A stretch of DNA of 64,000 nucleotides. It comes from Immundisolibacterales bacterium. Lineage in GTDB: Bacteria; Pseudomonadota; Gammaproteobacteria; HK1. The notes under the pieces were generated by a model that saw nothing but the letters and a program-made list of their open reading frames with translations, searched no databases and was not told the DNA's origin. Shown here one piece after another: positions 43,179-52,194 of this stretch (the first letter of the stretch is position 1; each line of letters begins with the position of its first letter). The stretch covers positions 1 to 64,000 of the forward strand of contig JAPOPW010000039.1 of the NCBI GenBank assembly GCA_026712715.1, given 5' to 3'. The position numbers were made by a program, and so were the translations under genes.

Positions 43179-44275
43179 CGCATCCGCTCCGTCCTGAGAT
43201 AGCTTTTCTGCCGGCGGAACATGTCGCGGCGGCAGAGGGGGAAGAGGTCGAACCAGACCCGCCACTTCATGATGCGGCCGTGGATCCCGAGCGGCTCGAA
43301 CAGGATGAAGAAGACCAGGATGAGCCCGAAGATGCCGGCCTCGATGCCCGGAATCGCGAGGCCGCCGCCGCCAAACGCGCCCGTGACCCAGTCCCGCGCC
43401 ACGTTGATCGCCTGCGGGACGATCCCGACCACGATCGCTCCGTACCAGGCCCCCTGGATCGAGCCGAGCCCCCCGATCACGATCATCAGCAGGAGCTGGA
43501 TCGAGATGACGATGGTGAAGACCTCGTGGTTGAAGGTGAAGAAGAAATGTCCCATCAGGGCACCGGCCCAGCCCGTCACCATGCACGAGAGGCCGAAGGC
43601 GGCGGCCTTGGTCCGCGCCAGGTTCACCCCCATCGCCTGCGCCGAGACTTCCGAATCGCGGACCGCGACGAAGGCCCGTCCCAACGACGCGCGCAGGACG
43701 TTCCGGTAGCCGAGGGTCACGAGCAGCGCGACCGCGAGACAGAGCCAGTAGAAGCGATCGGGCGAGCCGTAGCGGTCCACCTCCACTCCCGCGATGGTGA
43801 TCGTGGGCGCCACCAGGCCGACCACGCCTCCGGTCCACGGCTCGGCGAGCACGATGATGTCCTCGGTCAGGACGGAGAGAGCGAGGGTGGCGATCGCGAG
43901 GTAGATGCCGTGGAGCCGGAGGGCGGGGATCGCGATGAGAACGCCGGCGAGCCCGGTAACGATGCCCGCCAGGGTGAAGGAGGCGAGGAACGGCAGGCCG
44001 AACCGCTCCATCAGTATGGCGTTGACGTAGCAGCCGGCGGCGAGGAACGCGGCATGGCCGAGGCTCGGCTGCCCGGCATGGCCGGTCAGCACCATGAGTC
44101 CCATGCCCGCGATGGCCCAGATGAGGACGTTGGTGGCCTCCCCGATCAGGAAGTCGTCGAGACCGAAGGGCAGCGCGATCGCGAGCGCGACGAGCCCCGC
44201 GAACCTGAGCGCCCGCCGCGCGTCCGGAAAGAGGCGGATGTCGTGGTGGTAGCTGGTCTTGAGCTGAACGCGCAC
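43175..44275 (-). CDS. livM: Branched-chain-type ABC transporter permease LivM
   Basis: This 366-residue inner-membrane permease has about 9-10 helices. Family marks are GQPSLGHAAFLAAGCYVNAIL, LRLHGIYLAIATLALSVL and the EAA-like loop GRAFVAVRDSEVSAQAMGVNLARTKAAAFGLS. IVIGGLGSIQGAWYGAIVVG near the C-terminus is also characteristic. It forms the channel with LivH, whose stop lies 14 nt upstream. Confidence 0.95.
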   Translation of the reverse strand: MRVQLKTSYHHDIRLFPDARRALRFAGLVALAIALPFGLDDFLIGEATNVLIWAIAGMGLMVLTGHAGQPSLGHAAFLAAGCYVNAILMERFGLPFLASFTLAGIVTGLAGVLIAIPALRLHGIYLAIATLALSVLTEDIIVLAEPWTGGVVGLVAPTITIAGVEVDRYGSPDRFYWLCLAVALLVTLGYRNVLRASLGRAFVAVRDSEVSAQAMGVNLARTKAAAFGLSCMVTGWAGALMGHFFFTFNHEVFTIVISIQLLLMIVIGGLGSIQGAWYGAIVVGIVPQAINVARDWVTGAFGGGGLAIPGIEAGIFGLILVFFILFEPLGIHGRIMKWRVWFDLFPLCRRDMFRRQKSYLRTERMR

Positions 44276-44289
44276 CGGGTCGGACCGTC

Positions 44290-45165
44290 TCAGACCTTCT
44301 TGCCGTGAACCTGGGAGAGGATGCCATGGGGTCGCAGGATCAGGACGACGAGCATCAGCGCATAGGGGGCGACCTGCGAATAGCCGGACGCGACGTAGCG
44401 GGCGGCGAACGGCTCGATCAGCCCGACGACGAGCCCGCCGGCGAGCGCCCCGGGCAGCGACCCGAAGCCGCCGATCACCGCCGCGGCGAACGCCTTGATG
44501 CCGAGGAGACCGGTATTGGGGTCGATCGATCCCTTGGAAGCGAACAGGATCCCCGCGACGGCGGCGGTCGCGCCCGCGAGCGCCCAGGTGAACCCGTGAA
44601 TCCGCTTGACCGGGATGCCCATGTAGTACGCCGCGAGCTGGTTCTGGCTGGACGCCTGCATGGCGACGCCGAGCTTCGTGCGGCGGAAGAAAGCGAACAG
44701 CGCCGCGGTCAGAAGAAGGGTCACGAGGACCACCGCGATCTCGTCCAGTCCGAGCACCAGCCCCCCCAGACGGACGTTCACCCCGGCGATCGGGCTCTCG
44801 AGGGTGAGCGGGTCGTGGCCCCAGATCGTCCCGGCGACGAAGCGCAGCACGAAGCCGAGCGCGATGGTCAGGATCACCACCGCGAGCTGCGACTGGCCGA
44901 ACACGCGGCGAAGGACGGTGCGCTCGAGGAGCCAGCCGACCGCGGCCACGATGACGACGGCTCCGATGCAGGCGACCCAGAACGGGAGGCCGAGGTGCGA
45001 ATCGTTGGCGAGGCCGAGCGCGGTGAACGCGCCGAGCATCATCATGTCGCCCTGCGCGAAGTTGACCTGCTCGGTTGCCTTGTAGATCAGCACGAAGCCG
45101 AGCGCAATCAGGCCATAGACGCAGCCGTTGGCGAGACCGCTGACGATGAGCTGAAGACTGTCCAT
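44290..45165 (-). CDS. livH: Branched-chain-type ABC transporter permease LivH
   Basis: This 291-residue permease has about eight helices and opens MDSLQLIVSGLANGCVYGLIALGFVLIYKATEQVNFAQGDMMM, the LivH signature. Further marks are KLGVAMQASSQNQLAAYYMGIPVKRIHGFTWALAGA and AVIGGFGSLPGALAGGLVVGL. It is the first gene of the leftward livHMGF-ligase-livK operon, with about 240 nt upstream containing the promoter region and the end of the neighbouring dpp operon. Confidence 0.95.
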   Translation of the reverse strand: MDSLQLIVSGLANGCVYGLIALGFVLIYKATEQVNFAQGDMMMLGAFTALGLANDSHLGLPFWVACIGAVVIVAAVGWLLERTVLRRVFGQSQLAVVILTIALGFVLRFVAGTIWGHDPLTLESPIAGVNVRLGGLVLGLDEIAVVLVTLLLTAALFAFFRRTKLGVAMQASSQNQLAAYYMGIPVKRIHGFTWALAGATAAVAGILFASKGSIDPNTGLLGIKAFAAAVIGGFGSLPGALAGGLVVGLIEPFAARYVASGYSQVAPYALMLVVLILRPHGILSQVHGKKV

Positions 45166-45371
45166 GTGCTTGCCCCGGGCGGCACCGCCCGCCTCCCGAG
45201 ACGGATCGTAACCGGTGAACGTCGCCGCGCGCGGCCGGGAACTGTCGGCCGCCGCGCGCGTGACGAATGGAGCACGCGCGGTCGCTCTGAATCGCGGCCC
45301 CCGGCGACCCGCGAAATCAGGGGGCGCTTCGTATCAACCTGCGGTCACGCAACGCCCGCCGGCTTCGCCGC

Positions 45372-45405
45372 CGGGCCCGGGACGCGGGTCGGACCGCCGG
45401 GCCCG
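45372..45405 (-). terminator. G+C hairpin after dpp ATPase gene
   Basis: Two copies of the self-complementary octamer CGGGCCCG (45372-45379 and 45398-45405) can pair across an 18-base loop immediately after the stop of the ATPase gene. No T tract follows. It may be a terminator or an RNA-end stabiliser between the dpp and liv operons. Confidence 0.35.
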
Positions 45406-47055
45406 CTACTTCCGCGCCGCCTCTCCGATGTTGTCGACGCCACGCTGCTCGAGCAGGTGATCGAGCCAGTCCGGGTCCATCTCCGGCACCGAGGAGAGGA
45501 GGAGGTCGGTGTACTCGTGGTGCGGGGGACGGAACATCTCGTCCTTCGGCCCCGCCTCGACCACCCGACCCTCCTTCATCACCACCACGTCGTCGGCGAT
45601 CGAGCGCACGGTGGCGAGATCGTGGGTGATGAACATGTAGGCGAGGTCCAGCTCGTCCTGGAGGCGGCTCAAGAGCCTGAGGATCCCCTCCGCGACGAGC
45701 TGGTCGAGGGCGCTCGTCACCTCGTCGCAGATGATGAACGAAGGCTCCGCGGCGAGCGCCCGGGCGATCCCGACCCGCTGCTTCTGGCCGCCCGAAAGCT
45801 CCGACGGCAGACGATGGTAGTACTGCGAGGGCTCGAGCTCGATCTCGTCGAGCAGCTCGTCCACCCGCTTCTTGAGCTCGGCGCCCCGGCGCCCGCTGTA
45901 GAACGCCACCGGGCGTCCGATGATCTCCCCGATGCGCTTCTTGGGATTGAGGGCGGTGTCGGCCATCTGGTAGATCATCTGCGCTTGGCGGAGCTGGTCC
46001 TTCGTGCGGTTGCGGAAGCTCGCCGGCAACGCCTCGCCGTGGTAGCGGATCTCCCCCGCGGTGGGCGGCAGCAGGCCGGTGATGCACCGCGCCGCGGTCG
46101 ACTTGCCCGAACCGGACTCTCCAACCACCGCCACCGTGCGGCCGCGGTGGATGTCGAAGGAGACATCGTCGAGGACCCGGACCGGACCGTACGCCGCGCT
46201 CACCCCGCTCACCGAGATGACGGGCGTCTCGCCGGCCCCGACCGCCGGCTTCTGCTCGCGCCGGAAGCTTCGTACCGCCCAGAGCGACTTGGTGTATTCC
46301 TCCTGGGGAGACGAGAGCATCGACCGGGTGTCCGCCTCCTCGACCTCGTCGCCCCGGAGCAGCACCTTGATCCGATCGGCCATCTGCGCGACCACCGCGA
46401 GGTCGTGGGTGATGTAGAGCGCGGCAGTGTCGAACTGGTCGACGATGTCGCGGATCGCGGCGAGCACCTCGATCTGGGTGGTGACGTCGAGGGCGGTGGT
46501 CGGCTCGTCGAAGATGATGAGGTCCGGCCGGCAGCTCATCGCCATCGCGGTCATCGCCCGCTGGAGCTGGCCGCCCGAGACCTGGTGCGGGTACCGGAAC
46601 CCGATTTCCTCGGGGTTGGGGAGACGCAGGCGCCGGTAGAGCTCCATCGCGTCCTCTTCGCTCTCGCGCCGGGTTCTGATCTTGTGCTGGACCGGTGCAG
46701 CGGTGTGCTGGTCGATGAGCTTGTGGGCGGGGTTGAACGAGGCGGCCGCCGATTGCGCCACGTAGGCGATCCGCGCGCCGCGCAACATGCGCAGGTCCTC
46801 CTCCGGAGAAGAGGTGAGCTCCATCCCGTCGAACTCGATGGTGCCATCGGAGATGCGGCATCCGTCGCGCGTGAAGCCCATCGCGGCGAGCCCGATCGTG
46901 GACTTGCCGGCCCCCGACTCTCCGATGAGGCCCATGACCTCGCCGCGGTGCAGGTCGAGATCGACGCCGTGCACGATCTCGAACCACTTCTCGTCGGCCC
47001 GGCCCTCGATGCGAAGGCCCCGAATCTTCAGCAACAAGCCCCGTTCCCGAGCCAT
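45406..47055 (-). CDS. Dipeptide/oligopeptide-type ABC ATPase, fused DppD-DppF
   Basis: 549 residues with two complete ABC domains. Domain 1 (about 8-270) has Walker A IGESGAGKSTIG, signature VSGGQLQRAMTAMA and Walker B LIIFDEPTTALDV. Domain 2 (about 285-540) has VGESGSGKSTAAR, LSGGQKQRVGIARAL and FIICDEVTSALD. Unusually, domain 2 has VTSALDQ with Asp-Glu-Val rather than DEPTSALD. It powers the DppB/DppC-like permeases encoded just upstream, four nt away. Substrates in this family are peptides, opines, nickel or glutathione; they cannot be told apart here. Confidence 0.93.
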   Translation of the reverse strand: MARERGLLLKIRGLRIEGRADEKWFEIVHGVDLDLHRGEVMGLIGESGAGKSTIGLAAMGFTRDGCRISDGTIEFDGMELTSSPEEDLRMLRGARIAYVAQSAAASFNPAHKLIDQHTAAPVQHKIRTRRESEEDAMELYRRLRLPNPEEIGFRYPHQVSGGQLQRAMTAMAMSCRPDLIIFDEPTTALDVTTQIEVLAAIRDIVDQFDTAALYITHDLAVVAQMADRIKVLLRGDEVEEADTRSMLSSPQEEYTKSLWAVRSFRREQKPAVGAGETPVISVSGVSAAYGPVRVLDDVSFDIHRGRTVAVVGESGSGKSTAARCITGLLPPTAGEIRYHGEALPASFRNRTKDQLRQAQMIYQMADTALNPKKRIGEIIGRPVAFYSGRRGAELKKRVDELLDEIELEPSQYYHRLPSELSGGQKQRVGIARALAAEPSFIICDEVTSALDQLVAEGILRLLSRLQDELDLAYMFITHDLATVRSIADDVVVMKEGRVVEAGPKDEMFRPPHHEYTDLLLSSVPEMDPDWLDHLLEQRGVDNIGEAARK

Positions 47056-47059
47056 GGAC

Positions 47060-48121
47060 TTACTCCTTGAGACCGGAGGAGAGGTGGAGCATCCAGTCCA
47101 CCACGAAGTTGACGGCCACCGTGAGCAGCGCGATCGCGGCGGCCGGGATCAGCGGGATCATCTCGCCGAACGAGATGAGGGTCGCGTTCTCGCGAACCAT
47201 CGAGCCCCAGTCCGCGGTCGGCGGCTGGATGCCGAGGCCGAGGAAGGAGAGCGCGGAGATGGCGAGGAACACGAAGCAGAACCTGAGACCGAATTCCGCC
47301 ACCAGCGGCGCGGTCGCGTTCGGCAGGATCTCGCGCACGATGAGATACGAAGTCTTCTCGCCCCGCAGCCGGGCCGCCTCGATGTAGTCCATCACCACGA
47401 TGTTCCCGGCGACGGCGCGGGCGAGGCGGAACACGAGCGGCGAGTACAGGAGCGCAATCACCAGGATGAGGTTCACGACGTTGGTGCCGACGATGGTGAG
47501 GAGAAGCAGCGCGAACACGAGCTGGGGGATCGCCATCAAGGTGTCCACGACCCGCCCGAGGGCCTGGTCGACCCAACCGCCCAGGGTCGCCGCCATGAGG
47601 CCGGCGAGCGACCCGACGAGAAAGGCGATGGCGGTGGTGAGGACCGCGATGCCGACCGTGTTGCGCGCGCCGTAGATGATCCGGCTGAACATGTCGCGCC
47701 CGAGCTGGTCGCCCCCGAGCAGCATCTTGTCGTCCGGCGGCGCGTAGGAGCTGCCGATCACCTCCGCCTCCCCGTAGGGGGCAATCACCGGAGCGAACAC
47801 CGCGGCCACCACGTAGACCAGGATCACGAACAGGCCGAACGACGCGGTGAGAGGGGCGCTTCGCATCACCTTGGCCGCCTCGCGCGGGAGGGTCTGGACC
47901 AGGAACTCCCGGAAGCTGTACGCGAGCCCCGCGGATGCGAAGAAGAGCCCGATGGCGATCGCGACGTAGCGAAGCCAGACCTCGCCCCCGAGAAGGCCGA
48001 GCAGGAACGAGGCGAGGGTGAGGCTGAACAGCACCAGGAAGGCGTCGCGCCGATGGTAGTAGGCGGCGACGCACGAGGCGCCGATCATGAGCGTGTAGAA
48101 GACGATTGCGAAGGTGCTCAT
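47060..48121 (-). CDS. Dipeptide-type ABC permease (DppC-like) with N-terminal extension
   Basis: 353 residues, about 60 longer than usual DppC. The first ~85 residues form two to three extra transmembrane segments (FAIVFYTLMIGASCVAAYY, AFLVLFSLTLASFLLGLLGG, VWLRYVAIAIGLFFASAG). The normal family begins after that at about FREFLVQTLPREAAKV. Core marks are LGGDQLGRDMFSRIIYGARNTVG and the EAA loop YIEAARLRGEKTSYLIVREILPNATAPL. It forms the permease with the DppB-like protein. It starts 10 nt after dppB. Confidence 0.92.
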   Translation of the reverse strand: MSTFAIVFYTLMIGASCVAAYYHRRDAFLVLFSLTLASFLLGLLGGEVWLRYVAIAIGLFFASAGLAYSFREFLVQTLPREAAKVMRSAPLTASFGLFVILVYVVAAVFAPVIAPYGEAEVIGSSYAPPDDKMLLGGDQLGRDMFSRIIYGARNTVGIAVLTTAIAFLVGSLAGLMAATLGGWVDQALGRVVDTLMAIPQLVFALLLLTIVGTNVVNLILVIALLYSPLVFRLARAVAGNIVVMDYIEAARLRGEKTSYLIVREILPNATAPLVAEFGLRFCFVFLAISALSFLGLGIQPPTADWGSMVRENATLISFGEMIPLIPAAAIALLTVAVNFVVDWMLHLSSGLKE

Positions 48122-48131
48122 GACGCGCTCC

Positions 48132-49085
48132 TCACTTCGGATGCCGCAGCCGCGGGTTGGAGAGGATCACCCCCACGTCGGCCACCAGGTTGAGGAGGAT
48201 GTAGGTCGCGGCGAATACGAGGCAGCAGGCCTGCACCACCGGAAAGTCCCGCTTCGTCACGCTGTCGACGAGGAGCTGCCCGACTCCCGGGTACACGAAC
48301 ACGATCTCGACCAGCACCACCCCGGTGATGAGATAGGCGAGGTTGAGCGCGACCACGTTGATGATCGGGGCGAGCGCGTTCGGCAGGGCGTGCACCGCGA
48401 TGACCTTCCAGCGGGGCTCGCCCTTGAGCCGCGCCATCTCGATGTACGGCGAGGCGAGGAGGGCGATGATCGCGGCCCGGGTCATGCGCATCATGTGGGC
48501 GATGACGACCAGGGTCAGGGTGAGGGCGGGCAGCAGGGTGACGAACACCCGCTCGGTGAACGGCATGTCCGCGGTCACGCTCGATATCGAGGGGAACCAC
48601 GGATTCAGGACCGCGAAGAAGAGGATCAGGATGTAGCCGAGGAAGAACTCCGGGGACGAGATGGAGGTCAGCGTGCTCACGTTCGCGATCCGGTCGAAGA
48701 CGGATTCGCGCCACAGGGCGGCGAGCACCCCCAGCAGGATCGAGATCGGTATGGAGAACGCCGCCGCCACCGCGGCGAGGAACAGGGTGTTCGCGAAGCG
48801 CGGGCCGAGCTGCTCCGCCACCGAGCGCTTGTTGGCCAGGGAGAATCCGAAGTCCCCCCGCACCGCACCGCCCAGCCAGTCGAAGTAGCGCACCACCGCC
48901 GGGCGGTCCAGGCCGAGGTCCTCGCGCAGCGCCTTCACCGTCTCCGGCGTCGCGGCCTGGCCGAGGATCTGCTGAGCGAGGTCCCCGGGGAGCAGCTCGA
49001 CCGCCCCGAAGATGATGATCGAGACGACGAGCAGGGTGACGAGGCCGAGGCCGAGCCGCTTGGCCACCAGTGACACAACGCCCAT
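48132..49085 (-). CDS. Dipeptide-type ABC permease (DppB-like)
   Basis: 317 residues and six helices. It opens VVSLVAKRLGLGLVTLLVVSIIIFGAVELLPGD, typical of DppB/OppB, and has a periplasmic loop GLDRPAVVRYFDWLGGAVRGDFGFSL, which lines up with the family GDLG motif. The EAA-type loop is YIEMARLKGEPRWKVIAVHALPNALAPI. It is followed by DppC with a 10-nt gap. A strong hairpin separates it from the binding-protein gene upstream. Confidence 0.94.
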   Translation of the reverse strand: MGVVSLVAKRLGLGLVTLLVVSIIIFGAVELLPGDLAQQILGQAATPETVKALREDLGLDRPAVVRYFDWLGGAVRGDFGFSLANKRSVAEQLGPRFANTLFLAAVAAAFSIPISILLGVLAALWRESVFDRIANVSTLTSISSPEFFLGYILILFFAVLNPWFPSISSVTADMPFTERVFVTLLPALTLTLVVIAHMMRMTRAAIIALLASPYIEMARLKGEPRWKVIAVHALPNALAPIINVVALNLAYLITGVVLVEIVFVYPGVGQLLVDSVTKRDFPVVQACCLVFAATYILLNLVADVGVILSNPRLRHPK

Positions 49086-49247
49086 AACGCCCTTCTCCTC
49101 CCCCGAACGGTCCGGTATGCGCCTCCCGGCCGGCCGGTATCGCGCCGGACCGACCCGGACTATTTCATGGCATCGCGCACGCGCGCGGCCTCCGTCGCCG
49201 GGTTCCTTCGAGCCCCGGGGCTCCCGCCCGCCTCATCGTGCGCGGCC

Positions 49248-49286
49248 CTCCGGCCGGCGCGGCACCGGGTACCGTGCCGGCCGGAG
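49248..49286 (-). promoter_or_regulatory. Intercistronic stem-loop between binding protein and permease genes
   Basis: The arms CTCCGGCC...GGCAC and GTGCCGGCCGGAG pair across an eight-base loop, with a five-base bulge on one side. The structure lies about 20 nt after the binding-protein stop and about 160 nt before the permease start. A smaller palindrome (AGCCCCGGGGCT) follows at 49211-49222. In malE-malF and similar operons such hairpins protect the binding-protein mRNA and lower permease expression. Confidence 0.5.
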
Positions 49287-49305
49287 CAGTCCGTTGCGGG
49301 TCCGA

Positions 49306-50844
49306 TCAGGCGAACGACCAACGCTCCATCCAGCGCTCCCCGTCGAGATCCCAGTTCGAGCCCATCTGCTCGGGGGTGGCGACCTTGTCGGACGTCGCGA
49401 AGACGTAGGAGGCGAACATGGGAACGATGACCCCTCCCTCGTCGCGCACGATCTGCTGCATCTCCACGTACATCTCGAGCCGCTTGGCCTCGTCGACCTC
49501 CGCCCGGGCCGTTTCGAGCAGCATGTTGAACCGCTCGTGCTCCCACGCGGTGTCGTTCCACGGCTGTCCGGCGGCGTACGCGGTCGAGAACATCTGGTCC
49601 TCGACGGGACGCCCGCCCCAGTAGCAGGCGCAGAACGGCTTCGTGTTCCAGACGTTCGACCAGTAGCCGTCGTTCGGCTCGCGAATGAGATTGAGGGTGA
49701 TCCCGGCCGCCTTGGCGCTCTCCGCGAAGAGCGCTCCGGCGTCGACCGCGCCCGCGAAGGCCGCATCCGCGACGCTCAAGTCCACCGTGAGCGAGTCGAG
49801 ACCGGCCTGCTTGAGGTAGTGCTTCGCCTTGTCCGGATCGTAGACGCGCTGCTCGAGGTCCTTCGCGAAGAAGCGCTGCCCGGGTCCGATCGGGTGGTCG
49901 TTTCCGACGACCCCGAAGCCCTGCAGGATCTTCTCCACCATCTCCTCGCGGTTGATGGCGTGCTTGATGGCCATGCGCACGTTGTTGTCGTCGAACGGGG
50001 CGACGTTGGTGCGCATCGGGAACGTGTAGTGCTGCGTGCCCGCGATCGAATGGACGTTGAGCCCCGCGCGGCGCTTCAGCAGGTGCACGGTCTTGAGGTC
50101 CACCCGATCGATGGCGTCGACCTGGCCGGTGATGATGGCGTTGGTGCGGGCGGTCGGATCCACGATGGTGATCATCTGGATCTCGTCGAAGTTCCCGCGC
50201 TCCGAATCCCAGTAGTCTCCGTGCTTGACGAGGTCGATCCGCACCCCCGGGTCGAAGCTCTTGATCTTGTAGGCCCCCGCGCCGATTCCGGACTGCCAGT
50301 CGGCGGTGCCGTCCTCGCTCGGGAGAATCGGAAGGTGGTAGTCGCTCAGGATGAACGGGAAGTCGGCGTTTCCGGCGCCGAGGGTGAAGACCACGGTGTG
50401 CTTGCCGTCGGCCTTGATGTCGGCGATCGGTTCGACGATGGGCTTGGCGGCGGAGGTCGAATCCTCGCCCCGGTGATGGTTGATGGACGCGACGACGTCC
50501 TGCGCCGTCACCTCGCGGCCGTTGTGGTAGACGACCCCCTGGCGCAGCCTGAACGTCCAGGTCGCGACGTCGGCCGAAGGCTCCCAGCTCTCCGCGAGCT
50601 GGCCGACCAGGGATCCGTCCGCGCCCACCTCGGTCATGTAGCCGTTGTACCCGTGGGTCATCGCGATGGTGAAGCCGTTCTCGTGGGTCCCGGGGTCGAG
50701 GCTGTCCACGGTCTGACCGTGCGCCTTGCCCATGCGCATGACGCCGCCCTTCATGGCGGCGCGGACGGGTCCGAAGGGGGTCGCGAGCACCACTGCGCCG
50801 GCGGCGCTCGTCTGGAGGAATTGGCGGCGTGTCGTTTCGATCAT
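49306..50844 (-). CDS. Dipeptide-type ABC transporter binding protein (SBP family 5)
   Basis: This 512-residue periplasmic binding protein has an N-terminal twin-arginine signal, ETTRRQFLQTSAAGAVVLATPFGPVRA, so it is probably exported folded by Tat. The mature protein shows family-5 blocks: TFRLRQGVVYHNGREVTAQDVVAS, GAGAYKIKSFDPGVRIDLVKHGDYW and VRMAIKHAINREEMVEKILQGFG. Ligands in the family are peptides, opines or nickel. It is the first gene of the leftward dpp-type operon. Confidence 0.93.
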   Translation of the reverse strand: MIETTRRQFLQTSAAGAVVLATPFGPVRAAMKGGVMRMGKAHGQTVDSLDPGTHENGFTIAMTHGYNGYMTEVGADGSLVGQLAESWEPSADVATWTFRLRQGVVYHNGREVTAQDVVASINHHRGEDSTSAAKPIVEPIADIKADGKHTVVFTLGAGNADFPFILSDYHLPILPSEDGTADWQSGIGAGAYKIKSFDPGVRIDLVKHGDYWDSERGNFDEIQMITIVDPTARTNAIITGQVDAIDRVDLKTVHLLKRRAGLNVHSIAGTQHYTFPMRTNVAPFDDNNVRMAIKHAINREEMVEKILQGFGVVGNDHPIGPGQRFFAKDLEQRVYDPDKAKHYLKQAGLDSLTVDLSVADAAFAGAVDAGALFAESAKAAGITLNLIREPNDGYWSNVWNTKPFCACYWGGRPVEDQMFSTAYAAGQPWNDTAWEHERFNMLLETARAEVDEAKRLEMYVEMQQIVRDEGGVIVPMFASYVFATSDKVATPEQMGSNWDLDGERWMERWSFA

Positions 50845-51063
50845 TGGCGTACTCCGAAACTGGATTCATCGGCGACCCGACCCGTCGGGCGGGCCGGGAG
50901 GTTCGCTCTATGCTGGCACGCGAGTACGCATAAGACAAACCACGGCGGTCGCGCGCCCGCGGCCGGTGCGCCGAAAGCGCCCGGATCTTCGTTGACGCCC
51001 CATGCGCCGGTCGTCCCCTGGGTGGCCGCGGGACGTACCGGGCATGCCCCGCGCGGGCGCCGG

Positions 51064-51735
51064 CTACCAGTGCAGATCGTCGGGAATCGGGTACGCCCGG
51101 TAGGGGTCGTCTTTCGCCGCGGCATCCGACCCGGGCGCGGTGTCGGCCGCGTCCGCGCGATGAACGAATACGATGGGACGAAGGGTCCGGATCTCGTCCG
51201 CCACCGAGGCCGGGACGATGTGGTGGCGGCGCCGGAACCCGACGATCGCGAGCTCGCCGGCCGCGAGCTCGAGGCGCTGCTTCTTCGTCACGTACACCCG
51301 CCGCACCGTTTCATCGCGCATGAAGCTGAACGCGAACTCGGCATTGCGATCGTTCTGCGCATGGCGGTCGAGCAGATCGCGGATCCGGAGGTTCAGCGCA
51401 TGAACGGACGGCCCCTGCCCCGACGGCGGCGCATCGGCCGGCCCGTCACCGGAGCGCGGTGCGCCCCTTCGCGCCGCACGTTCACCACCCTTTCGGCGGG
51501 CCGGATGGGCGGCATCGTTCCTCCCTCCGGCATCCCCGGCCGGGGCGCCGCGCGAACCCGGTTCCGGGCGGCGCTGCTTCGGTGGCCGCAGACCTTGTGT
51601 GCGCGAACCGTCCTTCGCGTCCCGCTTGCCTCTCGAATCGCGCCGACGCTCCTGGCGCTGCTCCGCTCTCGCCTTGCGGAGCTGATCGGGCGTCGCGAGA
51701 CCCGCCTTCATCAACTGGTCCTGGAGAGATCCCAC
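51064..51735 (-). CDS. yaiL: YaiL-like protein (DUF2058)
   Basis: About 223 residues. The N-terminus SLQDQLMKAGLATPDQLRKARAEQRQERR and the C-terminal DDPYRAYPIPDDLHW match E. coli YaiL, with ELAIVGFRRRHHIVPASVADEI in between. The middle (about 35-115) is a low-complexity Arg/Gly/Pro/Ala linker longer than usual. The start is probably GTG 51735, with GAGGAG 11 nt upstream; ATG 51711 is an alternative. The molecular role is unknown, though the basic N-terminus suggests nucleic-acid association. This family is mostly gammaproteobacterial. Confidence 0.85.
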   Translation of the reverse strand: MGSLQDQLMKAGLATPDQLRKARAEQRQERRRDSRGKRDAKDGSRTQGLRPPKQRRPEPGSRGAPAGDAGGRNDAAHPARRKGGERAARRGAPRSGDGPADAPPSGQGPSVHALNLRIRDLLDRHAQNDRNAEFAFSFMRDETVRRVYVTKKQRLELAAGELAIVGFRRRHHIVPASVADEIRTLRPIVFVHRADAADTAPGSDAAAKDDPYRAYPIPDDLHW

Positions 51736-52194
51736 GAAATCAGTTACTCCTCGACGTGTCGGACGTTCACCGGACGCCGCTTCCGGCGCATGTCGCCCCC
51801 CGCGCGCGCCAGGCGGCCGACACCCGGACACCGGCCGCTCGCCCGACTCGGGACAATGTCCGCGAGTTCAGCGGGGCTGCGCCTCGGACCAACGGAACAG
51901 GTTCGAAGCCCCCCACATCTCTGCAACCGGTGGAGCGACATACTGGTAGCAGCCTCGTAAGTTTCGTTCCTGAAACCGCTTTGCAAGCTTGACTCATCCG
52001 TAGAGATCGGGGCCCTTCAAGGAGTCTAGTGACGACACTGGAAGATGTCAGCCCGCGTTGGCCCGAAATGAGTAGGATTCGGGCTCGTTTCGACCGGGAT
52101 TCCCGACCGGACGGCGGGACCCGGGAGCCCGGCGGCGGGTTCGGGTTCCCCTCGGGGCGTCAGCCTCCGCGTACGGCAGCGCCCGCCGTCTCGC
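51736..52194. other. Intergenic region holding repeat copy C
   Basis: About 460 nt lie between yaiL and a binding-protein gene. Besides repeat copy C (51870-52010) I see no gene. The part nearest the binding-protein stop is G+C-rich with short GGGTTCGGGTT repeats. Confidence 0.5.
51870..52010 (-). repeat. Dispersed ~140-bp repeat, copy C
   Basis: Read on the minus strand it begins CCGATCT-TACGGATGAGTCA and contains AAGCTTGCAAAGC and GGTTTCAGGAACGAAAC. It ends with GGGGCTTCGAACC ... GGTCCGAGGCGCAGCCCC. The ends are nearly identical to copies A and B, while the central 40 nt is diverged. The terminal arms pair as GGGGCT with AGCCCC. It lies between two leftward genes in the same sense as them. 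Confidence 0.9.
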
